From Odiellus spinosus (taxonomy: Eukaryota > Arthropoda > Arachnida > Opiliones > Phalangiidae): 64,000 bases of DNA. The position numbers and the translations under genes were made by a program. Where the stretch lies: positions 24,719,935 through 24,783,934 of the forward strand of contig OY987227.1 of the NCBI GenBank assembly GCA_963920705.1, given 5' to 3'. The notes under the pieces were generated by a model. It was not told the DNA's origin and made no database searches. It saw nothing but the letters and a program-made list of their open reading frames with translations. Below, piece after piece: positions 54,189-62,930 of the stretch (position 1 is its first letter; each line of letters opens with the position of its first letter).

Positions 54189-56062
54189 ATGGTCAAGCCC
54201 ATAAGTATAGCCAAACCTCCGTGTCACCCCTACCGTGTCACCCCTACCTTGTCACCCCTACCGTGTCACCCCAGTAATATTAATATTATGTATAGCCAAA
54301 CCTCCGTGTCACCCCTACCGTGTCACCCCAGTATTATTAATATTAGAAATACATTAACAATAATAATAATAAAATCACAATTTAGGATGATAACAAGATG
54401 GTCAAGCCCATAAGTATAGCCAAACCTCCGTGTCACCCCTACCGTGTCACCCCAGTAATATTAATATTAGAAATACATTATCAATAATAATAATAAAATC
54501 ACAATTTAAGGTGCTAACAAGATGGTCAAGCCCATAAGTATAGCCAAACCTCCGTGTCACCCCAGTATTATTAATATTAGAAATACATTATACATAATAA
54601 TAATAAAATCACAATTTAGGATGATAACAAGATGGTCAAGCCCATAAGTATAGCCAAACCTCCGTGTCACCCCTACCGTGTCACCCCTACCTTGTCACCC
54701 CTACCGTGTCACCCATACCTTGTCACCCCTACCGTGTCACCCCTACCTTGTCACCCCTACCGTGTCACCCCAGTAATATTAATATTATGTATAGCCAAAC
54801 CTCCGTGTCACCCCTACCGTGTCACCCCTACCTTGTCACCCCTACCGTGTCACCCCTACCTTGTCACCCCTACCGTGTCACCCCAGTAATATTAATATTA
54901 TGTATAGCCAAACCTCCGTGTCACCCCAGTATTATTAATATTAGAAATACATTATCAATAATAATAATAAAATCACAATTTAGGATGATAACAAGATGGT
55001 TAAGCCCATAAGTATAGCCAAACCTCCGTGTCACCCCTACCTTGTCACCCCTACCGTGTCACCCCTACCTTGTCACCCCCACCGTGTCACCCCAGTAATA
55101 TTAATATTATGTATAGCCAAACCTCCGTGTCACCCCTACCGTGTCACCCCTACCGTGTCACCCCTACCTTGTCACCCCTACCGTGTCACCCCTACCTTGT
55201 CACCCCTACCGTGTCACCCCAGTAATATTAATATTATGTATAGCCAAACCTCCGTGTCACCCCTACCGTGTCACCCCAGTATTATTAATATTAGAAATAC
55301 ATTATCAATAATAATAATAAAATCACAATTTAGGATGATAACAAGATGGTCAAGCCCATAAGTATAGCCAAACCTCCGTGTCACCCCTACCGTGTCACCC
55401 CTACCGTGTCACCCCTACCTTGTCACCCCTACCGTGTCACCCCTACCTTGTCACCCCTACCGTGTCACCCCAGTAATATAATTATATTATGTATAGCCAA
55501 ACCTCCGTGTCACCCCAGTATTATTAATATTAGAAATACATTATCAATAATAATAATAAAATCACAATTTAGGATGATAACAAGATGGTCAAGCCCATAA
55601 GTATAGCCAAACCTCCGTGTCACCCCTACCTTGTCACCCCTACCGTGTCACCCCAGTAATATTAATATTATGTATAGCCAAACCTTCGTGTCACCCCTAC
55701 CGTGTCACCCCTACCTTGTCACCCCAGTATTATTAATATTAGAAATACATTATCAATAATAATAATAAAATCACAATTTAGGATGATAACAAGATGGTCA
55801 AGCCCATAATATAGCCAAACCTCCGTGTCACCCCTACCTTGTCACCCCTACCGTGTCACCCTTGTAATATTAAAATATTATGTATAGCCAAACCTCCGTG
55901 TCACCCCTACCGTGTCACCCCTACCGTGTCACCCCTACCTTGTCACCCCTACCGTGTCACCCCAGTAATATTAATATTATGTATAGCCAAACCTCCGTGT
56001 CACCCCTACCGTGTCACCCCAGTATTATTAATATTAGAAATACATTATCAATAATAATAATA
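54189..56062 (+). repeat. Segment duplicated 15.3 kb away in the same array, right copy
   Basis: Counterpart of 38863-40760. It differs by private changes, such as ATATAATTATATTAT in a linker near 55478 and TTGTAATATTAAAATATT near 55862, and by one extra 28-bp pair of sub-repeats near 54700. Confidence 0.7.
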
Positions 56063-57800
56063 AAATCACAATTTAGGATGATAACAAGATGGTCAAGCCC
56101 ATAAGTATAGCCAAACCTCCGTGTCACCCCTACCGTGTCACCCCTACCGTGTCACCCCTACCTTGTCACCCCTACCGTGTCACCCCAGTAATATTAATAT
56201 TATGTATAGCCAAACCTCCGTGTCACCCCTACCGTGTCACCCCAGTATTATTAATATTAGAAATACATTATCAATAATCAATAATAATAATAAAATCACA
56301 ATTTAGGATGATAACAAGATGGTCAAGCCCATAAGTATAGCCAAACCTCCGTGTCACCCCTACCGTGTCACCCCTACCGTGTCACCCCTACCTTGTCACC
56401 CCTACCGTGTCACCCCAGTAATATTAATATTATGTATAGCCAAACCTCCGTGTCACCCCTACCGTGTCACCCCAGTATTATTAATATTAGAAATACATTA
56501 TCAATAATAATAATAAAATCACAATTTAGGATGATAACAAGATGGTCAAGCCCATAAGTATAGCCAAACCTCCGTGTCACCCCTACCTTGTCACCCCTAC
56601 CGTGTCACCCCAGTAATATTAATATTATGTATAGCCAAACCTTCGTGTCACCCCTACCGTGTCACCCCTACCTTGTCACCCCAGTATTATTAATATTAGA
56701 AATACATTATCAATAATAATAATAAAATCACAATTTAGGATGATAACAAGATGGTCAAGCCCATAATATAGCCAAACCTCCGTGTCACCCCTACCTTGTC
56801 ACCCCTACCGTGTCACCCCAGTAATATTAATATTATGTATAGCCAAACCTCCGTGTCACCCCTACCGTGTCACCCCTACCGTGTCACCCCTACCTTGTCA
56901 CCCCTACCGTGTCACCCCAGTAATATTAATATTATGTATAGCCAAACCTCCGTGTCACCCCTACCGTGTCACCCCTACCTTGTCACCCCTACCGTGTCAC
57001 CCCAGTAATATTAATATTATGTATAGCCAAACCTCCGTGTCACCCCTACCGTGTCACCCCTACCTTGTCACCCCAGTAATATTAATATTATGTATAGCCA
57101 AACCTCCGTGTCACCCCTACCTTGTCACCCCTACCGTGTCACCCCAGTAATATTAATATTAGGTATAGCCAAGCCTCCGTGTCACCCCTACAGTGTCACC
57201 CCTACCTTGTCACCCCTACCGTGTCACCCCAGTAATATTAATATTAGGTATAGCCAAACCTCCGTGTCACCCCTACCTTGTCACCCCTACCTTGTCACCC
57301 CAGTAATATTAATATTATGTATAGCCAAACCTCCGTGTCACCCCTACCGTGTCACCCCAGTAATATTAATATTAGGTATAGCCAAACCTCCGTGTCACCC
57401 CTACCGTGTCACCCCTACCTTGTCACCCCAGTAATATTAATATTATGTATAGCCAAACCTCCGTGTCACCCCTACCGTGTCACCCCTACCTTGTCACCCC
57501 TACCGTGTCACCCCAGTAATATCACAATTTAAGGTGCTAACAAGATGGTCAAGCCCATAAGTATAGCCAAACCTCCGTGTCACCCCTACCGTGTCACCCC
57601 TACCGTGTCACCCCTACCTTGTCACCCCTACCGTGTCACCCCTACTTTGTCACCCCTACCGTGTCACCCCAGTATTATTAATATTAGAAATACTGTATCA
57701 ATAATAATAATAAAATCACAATTTAAGGTGCTAACAAGATGGGCAAGCCCATAAGTATAGCCAAACCTCCGTGTCACCCCTACCGTGTCACCCCAGTAAT

Positions 57801-58004
57801 ATTAGATGCTGGCGGTCGCCAGCATCTGTTATTCCTAGCTCTAGTTTTCCGTAGACGGCTAGCAGCTCCTTTGTTTGGGCTGTATTAACTCCAATGGGGA
57901 AATAACATGGGCTGCCAAGATCCGAGATTCTTATACATTAGGGAAGCTCAAAAATCATAGGATTACCCATGACGCTTTTTTTGATGCACGTTAAAGTTCA
58001 GTGT
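57801..58004 (+). repeat. 204-bp direct repeat bracketing the large array, right copy
   Basis: Counterpart of 33371-33574 with four differences. It joins the array directly: the linker sequence CAGTAATATTAG merges into ATTAGATGCTGG, so ATTAG is shared between array and repeat. The terminal 10-bp hairpin stem is intact with loop GGTC instead of ATTC, so the stem is kept while the loop changed. The 7-bp stem near its right end is broken by one change (TCATAGG). Confidence 0.95.
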
Positions 58005-58257
58005 ATTTCTTCTGGCAACCACCCAGAATAGGCTACGCCTCTGACGCTGCCCACGGGGTTAGGTTAGGTTAAGTTTCTCGGAGAGGAAATTGTTTGGTTT
58101 CCCAGCTTACAATGATACTTTCACACTTGTCACTTTGCACGAAAACGTTTTAAAATTTTTTTTTTTCAACATTAAAATAAATTTTCTAATGCAACTATTT
58201 TGTTTATTGACAAACTAACTCACCAGTTCACCCAGACTACTTTTTACAAAGGGACAA
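58005..58257. other. Non-coding stretch
   Basis: Unique DNA with GGTTAGGTTAGGTTAAG at 58057-58073 (two TTAGG units, too few to call telomeric). No gene is seen. Confidence 0.5.
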
Positions 58258-58777
58258 ATATTAGTTAAAAACCTAGTTGCCTGTTGCCAGGCCACTAGAA
58301 GGAACAGGTTATTCCTAACGTAAGTACTACTTTCACAGTTGTAATTACAACTTTGAATGGGCAGATATGATTATCATTCCGAGAACACCCATCACAACTT
58401 TCAATGGACATATATTATCATTTTAAGTGGGAGTGCCATTGATCCAAACCTTTCACGAATAACTCTGCGAAAATTTGTGTTATAGAATGTAACAAGCACC
58501 ACTATTTCCAAAACTAAGCGATTGGGAAGTCTTGGGTACAGCATAATAGACCAAGTAGAAATTTTCGCAGAGTTATTCGTGAAAGGTTTGGATCAATGGC
58601 ACTCCCACTTAAAATGATAATACATGACCATTGAATGTTGTGATGGGTGTTCTCGGAATGATTATCATATCTGCCCATTCAAAGTTGTAATTACAACTGT
58701 GAAAGTAGTACTTACGTTAGGAATAACCTGTTCCTTCTAGTGGCCTGGCAACAGGCAACTAGGTTTTTAACTAATAT
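58258..58777. mobile_element. Fold-back element, 219-bp arms
   Basis: The left arm 58258-58476 and right arm 58559-58777 are inverted copies with four mismatches in 219 bp. They are separated by an 82-bp spacer with no similarity between its halves. The outer ends read ATATTAGTTAAAAACC; inner ends read CTCTGCGAAAATTT. There is no reading frame of note and no clear target-site duplication (perhaps TA). The near identity of the arms indicates a recent origin or arm-to-arm conversion. If transcribed it would form a 219-bp double-stranded RNA. Confidence 0.93.
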
Positions 58778-59176
58778 ACTATTTCCACCCCGCCCCAAAC
58801 CGTAACTTAGTTGCTTCAAATTAATTGAACGAACTGTTGGCCTATAACCTGTAGGCCTTAATTTTATACTGCGAAAAGGGTTAGTTACTACCTTTTTTCG
58901 TAATCTTTAAATAGGATAACTTTATTTTCTCGGGAAACCGAACTAGTAGAAAGTTCGGAAATCGTACTTTGAAAGTTAAAACAAGTACTTGTACCTAAAA
59001 ACACCTTCAACAGGTTTTGATCGATAAATTATTTTATATTTCGGTTAAAGTTAGTTTCAAGTACCGTTGACGTCAACGGATAATTGTCGTCAGACACAGT
59101 AGGGCATTCTAGAAAGCTCGAAAGTCAATTTGAACTTTAATAGCGTCAAATACCTGAAGTGGTATGGAGTTTACAA
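58778..59176. other. Non-coding stretch
   Basis: Unique AT-rich DNA with no gene. It runs up to the tRNA-like sequence. Confidence 0.5.
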
Positions 59177-59250
59177 GCCTCGTTAACTCAGTTGGTTTCA
59201 GTGTGGAACGGTAACCCAAGAGGTCGGTAATTCGAGTCCACCCCGAGGAA
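59177..59250 (+). other. Degenerate tRNA-like sequence (tRNA pseudogene or SINE head)
   Basis: The length is 74 nt. An A-box-like TAACTCAGTTGG and a B-box-like ATTCGAGTCC lie at tRNA spacing. CCTCG near the 5' end pairs with CGAGG near the 3' end. The outermost acceptor pair, one D-stem pair, two T-stem pairs and part of the anticodon stem are broken, and the base before the presumed anticodon (GGT) is C instead of T. It is therefore not a working tRNA. The following about 160 bp (to about 59410) could be a SINE body, which would make the whole a tRNA-derived SINE; only one copy is in this window. Confidence 0.5.
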
Positions 59251-59419
59251 ATTGTCATCATATCGTCTCGGGATGGTTGCAGACACTTGAGAACTGAGTT
59301 GTGTACAGTTTATTAACGAATTGCAATATCAAATTAAGTTGGAATCTGAATTCAACAGAGTACAAAGCGAAGGCAATGATGTCTATCCCCTCGGGGTGAC
59401 ATACATTTATAATTAAAGG

Positions 59420-59558
59420 CCTATGATTTCTTCTGCCTGTCACTTGCTTGTTTCACTGGAAGTGGGCTCACCTTTTGAGCTTCCTCTTGGGAAGCAAGGC
59501 AAGAGAAAGCCTGGAGGGTGAGTTTGTTTCCAGGGTGACAGGCAGAAATAATCCTAGG
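59420..59558. mobile_element. Small inverted-repeat element (139 bp)
   Basis: Outer arms of 24 bp (59420-59443 and 59535-59558) pair around TTCTGCCTGTCAC/GTGACAGGCAGAA with three mismatches near the outer ends. The interior is not palindromic. This resembles a very small MITE or a remnant; no certain target-site duplication. Confidence 0.65.
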
Positions 59559-60112
59559 ACTTTAAGATCATGAGCGAGTTATTAAAAGCTTTTTAGATTC
59601 ACCTATTACCCTTGAATAGCAAGTACGTAAGTTTTAATTGAAGAACGAAAATGGCCTGCTTAGATTTAATTATATATAAGATAATTTGCGATCGAAATAA
59701 ATGGTGTTATAAACCCTTTAATTTCTTAATATTTTCCTCGCGATGTTGCACGCTCTCGTCATCAGGCGAGCTGTAAATTACATTATCGTTCGAACGAATA
59801 GCGTTTTAATCGAAGATGAGGCCTTTTCCAAAGAGGGGATTATTGCTTTTCCTGGTAGTTTCGGAGAATTAGCCGCTCTAACAAGTTTGCCCTGCATGAA
59901 ACTAAAATTATATACATCGTAAAATTCTTAAAACATTTCCAAGAATTTAATATTTTCCAGCTTATACGCAAATATATCAGAAGTAAAAAAATGTGTTCAT
60001 TTGATTAGAATCAATAGCATTCATTAATCAGATTTAAAATATTTCTACATCTATCTTTAGAAATTGATCAATACTATTGGGTAAAGTAGACGCGATGAGG
60101 AAAGACGGACAC
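59559..60112. other. Non-coding stretch
   Basis: AT-rich DNA with no gene or RNA that I can support. Confidence 0.55.
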
Positions 60113-60225
60113 TTAAAGGGAGAATGAAAGGTCGAAACAACCAATTTTTAATCGATTAAGAATGCTAAAATAATGAGAAAAACAATAATATAACTCACCA
60201 AAAATATTTCGGTATTTTATAACCA

Positions 60226-60439
60226 ATTTCCAAAGTTCCGAAACTTGCAGATGCTAAGCCTTGGCTGCCTAGCTCGGCGAACTAGGCGAGCACGAGCCGT
60301 ATTTTATTTTTTTTTTTTTTAATACGCGTACTCGCTCGTGATTGGCGACAAGAACAGCCGCGAATATTAAAAAAAAATACAGGTCGTGCTAGCCTAGTTC
60401 ACCGAGGTAGCCTAGGCTTAGCATGAGAACTTTGGAAAT
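60226..60439. repeat. Inner palindrome 1 of the composite fold-back
   Basis: Arms of about 90 bp with moderate divergence: AGATGCTAAGCCTTGGCTGC on the left pairs with AGCCTAGGCTTAGCAT on the right, ACTAGGCGAGCACGAGCC pairs with GGTCGTGCTAGCCTAGT, and T-rich pairs with A-rich near the centre. The lower arm identity than in the outer arms suggests greater age or a separate origin. Confidence 0.8.
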
Positions 60440-60724
60440 AGTCCTGGTCGATTTTGCCGGAAATAGGCCCTTGTCTCATAGCCGCGCCGCCATCTTTTTG
60501 TAGTAACAGGTTGCCAGACTATTTCTAATTTTATTTCCCACAAACCAAATTCAAGTTGTTAGTCCAACGCTTCCTATATGATAAAGTATAGGAGGCGTTG
60601 GTTAGTCTGTAGCTATTTTCACACTACAAAAAGATGGCGGACGATCACGTGACAAAAAGTTTTCCCCGCCAAAATTTTCGCGAGGTTCTCTAGACTTCCG
60701 GTTTTGGAAATCGACCAGGACTAT
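60438..60724. repeat. Inner palindrome 2 of the composite fold-back
   Basis: The ends ATAGTCCTGGTCGA/TCGACCAGGACTAT pair, CCGG motifs follow, then the perfect 18-bp pair with AAGATGGCGG on one side, then a 15-bp stem CCAACGCTTCCTATA at the core. CACGTGAC at 60645-60652 lies just outside the 18-bp pair on one side only. Confidence 0.8.
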
Positions 60725-60837
60725 TGATTATAAAATAACGAAATATTTTTGGTGAGTTATATTATTGTTTTTCTCATTATTTTAGGATTCTTAATCGATT
60801 AAGAATATTTTGTTTCGCCCTTTCATTCTCCCTTTAA

Positions 60838-61644
60838 ATTAACCACTAAAATGCTACCTAAAAATTGTGGTAATATTATATTATTCACAAATTTTTAGTT
60901 CGAAGAATCTCTTGGAGGTTACGAAGTTAAAATTTCTCAAACTCACTCAACTAAATCATTAGTCTCCCTTTATTATCTCCTTTGTTTATATCATATCTTT
61001 GATCGGTAATATTTTGACCGGGTCATATCGACGAAGAAGAGCTTAAACACAAAAAAATAATAAGAAAAAGAAAAAAGAAAACCGGGGCGCTCTGTCTTCC
61101 ATTGTTTATACTGTTCCGGATACCCGGTTTTCTTTGATAAAGAAAATTCTTTAAAAAGAATATTCTTATAAGCGGAACAAGATTCGCGCACGCGCATTCA
61201 CGGGCCGAGAATTCCGAAGGGAACGAGCGAATGAAGCTATTCTCTTTTAATGGAGTACCTAGTGGCCACGACCAGATCACTATAATAATAATAAAAAAAA
61301 AATAATAATACAAAAAAAAGATAGAGGCTATACGGCTCCCATTATTATCGGCCCGAGAGAATTTGCTATTCTTTGGTGGTTAATGCCCTTACTTCTCCCT
61401 ACACCCTAGCTCCTATCTTCGGAACTGTTTCTTTGTTTATACTAGAGAGGGGGACACCCTGTTCTCAATTGGGCTAGTGTATATTATACTCCCAAACCTA
61501 GATCCCATAGCCTCGCGCGCGAATAAATTGAAGGCCGTTATTAACGCCACAGTAGAGAAATATATTTGGCCAGTTTCACCTTAATTAATCAGCGTGTATG
61601 AACCTAAGATAACCCTTATATCTTTAGTTCTTATTTATTCATAT
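60838..61644. other. Non-coding stretch
   Basis: Minus-strand frames of 68 and 96 codons at 60991-61313 are low-complexity at their ends (poly-Phe/Ile/Tyr from A-rich DNA) and lack domains. A-rich tract with (ATA)n near 61281-61315. No gene is supported. Confidence 0.5.
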
Positions 61645-61960
61645 CAAGAATCCATTCAGGTTCCATAAGAATATGGGAGCATAGCTTTAGCCTCTGGTAC
61701 CATCCTCCCAAACTTTGTAACAAAAGTTCGTCCGCAATTTTCGCAACATTTGTACGCTTAGATCTTTTTTCGGTCGGCTCCATTTTTATTACCCAAAATA
61801 TTACGTCAAGGTCGTTAGTGGCGCGGGTTAATAATAGATTTCAGGAGCGATTTACTTGAAAAATCGATTCGAAGCGGACGAACTTTTGCTACAAAGTTTG
61901 GGAGGATGGTTATTGAATCGCGGCCCTCCCATATTCTTATGGAACCTGAATGGATTCTTG
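61645..61960. mobile_element. Fold-back element, about 90-bp arms
   Basis: The left arm 61645-61735 and right arm 61874-61960 are inverted: CAAGAATCCATTCAGGTTCC, CATAAGAATATGGGAG, CATCCTCCCAAACTTTGTA and CAAAAGTTCGTCCGC pair with their complements. A dissimilar patch of about 15 bp lies in mid-arm. The spacer is 138 bp. No coding frame of note and no certain target-site duplication. Confidence 0.88.
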
Positions 61961-62593
61961 TTCATATAAAAGAAGCCTATAGAGCTTTGAGTATACTGAC
62001 AAATCAAGGTAGAATATAATTCCCAGAGAGAGAAATGACGCAATTAAGAAAAATAAAAACCTAATTATTATAATTTCATTTCGATATGGTTTTTGTGAAC
62101 TTAAAACGCATTGTTTCTAGTTTGTATACCTCATAATGAGTCCCTATCCTTCAAGGTTTACTTTCACTGTATGAATCTAAAAAATGTTTGGGGTTTTGAC
62201 AGATTTTTTTGGGATTTTAGGCGGTATTCGTAATTTTGGCCGTTATTTCGAGATTTTGACACGTATATTTTGAAAGGGATTTTGAAATTTTGATTATCAT
62301 GGGAATTAAGAATTGTAAAGTGATTTAAAATTTTACATTTTTGATAGATATTTTAGAAAGTGATTTTATGATTTTGGAAGATTTTAGCCATTTCGGAAGG
62401 GCTTTTATGATTTTGAAAGATTTTTTGTTACAGCTACCATCTTGAAATTAGAAAATTGGCGAACTAAATTTCCCCCTTTGAAATTTTTTTTCGCGTGGAC
62501 TGGCTTTGATAAAACATAGTATAAGCGTTGCTTGATTGCACAAAACTCAATTGGAAACTTAAATCTAGGCAAATACAGAGCTCTCCGCAATAC
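61961..62593. other. Non-coding stretch with TTTTG-rich motif runs
   Basis: From about 62180 to 62430 the sequence repeats loosely around GATTTTG/GGGATTTTGA-type motifs at irregular spacing, a degenerate minisatellite-like region. No gene is seen. Confidence 0.55.
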
Positions 62594-62930
62594 CAGAAGC
62601 CGATGAAACCCTCCTTTGAAGTCTATTACTCCCGGGTCTTGTCTACCTCTCTCTGTATGGGTTAGTTTCAAAAAGCGCGATTCGTACGCCTCCTAACGGT
62701 AGATATTTTCGGAGCGGGAGTTCGTCGAGCGAATATCTCTAGGAGCCTTGGAGTTCGTCAAAAAAACGTCGTCGTTTGTGGAGAGAGAGAATTTCCAATT
62801 TTCCGTAGACAGGGGGTATGAAGTAGGACCCCTCCGATCTCGTAAAATTGAGAATTTTACCCATACAGAGAGGAGCGCTATATGGAACATTAAAGTAGTA
62901 GACTTCAAAGTAGGGTTTCATCGGCTTCTG
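62594..62930 (-). mobile_element. MITE copy 6 (337 bp)
   Basis: Same family, minus orientation, separated from the others by more than 32 kb. It starts CAGAAGCCGATGAAACCC and ends GGGTTTCATCGGCTTCTG. A perfect 7-bp target-site duplication, GCAATAC, lies at 62587-62593 and 62931-62937. It has no transposase. Confidence 0.95.

Larger units (their letters stand above)
33893..57804 (+). repeat. 24-kb composite satellite, 14-bp sub-repeats with two linker types
   Basis: Blocks of the 14-bp unit TGTCACCCCTACCG (alternating with TGTCACCCCTACCT) are joined by two linkers. Linker 1 (about 34 bp) is CAGTAATATTAATATTATG plus TATAGCCAAACCTCC. Linker 2 (about 101 bp) runs CAGTATTATTAATATTAG, AAATACATTATC, (AAT)n, AAAATCACAATTTAGG, ATGATAACAAGATGG, CAAGCCCATAA and again GTATAGCCAAACCTCC. 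Blocks hold from one to about eight 14-bp units. The + strand is C-rich in the blocks, so the minus strand carries GGGG every 14 nt. The Pro/Cys/His-rich frames of 60-130 codons are stop-free passages through 14-bp units (a 14-residue peptide cycle) and stop in the linkers; I do not call them genes. A LINE interrupts the array at 35424-37790. Confidence 0.97.
60113..60837. mobile_element. Composite fold-back element with TTAA ends and nested palindromes
   Basis: The outer arms 60113-60227 and 60723-60837 are 115-bp inverted copies of near-equal sequence, starting TTAAAGGGAGAATGAAAGG. TTAA stands at both extremes, which would fit a TTAA-targeting superfamily such as piggyBac or Kolobok. Between them lie two further hairpins set side by side: 60226-60439 (ends ATTTCCAAAGTTC) and 60438-60724 (ends ATAGTCCTGGTCGA). 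The second contains an 18-bp perfect inverted pair (CCGCCATCTTTTTGTAGT, 60487-60504 with 60623-60640), itself enclosing a 15-bp stem at 60564-60601. No protein is encoded. It could be one element of several stems or nested insertions. Confidence 0.85.

Noticed and set aside
34150-57754. Dozens of Pro/Cys/His-rich frames (…SPLPCHPYRVTP…) in the composite satellite
   Set aside because: They are translations of 14-bp units that end whenever an AT-rich linker is reached; identical copies recur with the repeat period. Many have no ATG start.
33893-57804. CRISPR-like regular repeat-spacer array
   Set aside because: The linkers are themselves repeats and not unique spacers, there are no cas genes, and the context is animal nuclear DNA.
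33371-58004. LTR retrotransposon with 204-bp LTRs
   Set aside because: There are no gag/pol genes, no TG…CA ends at the repeat borders, no target duplication and no primer-binding site; the interior is satellite plus an unrelated LINE.
58057-58073. Telomere-like TTAGG units
   Set aside because: Only two units are present; too short to indicate a telomeric or interstitial telomeric tract.
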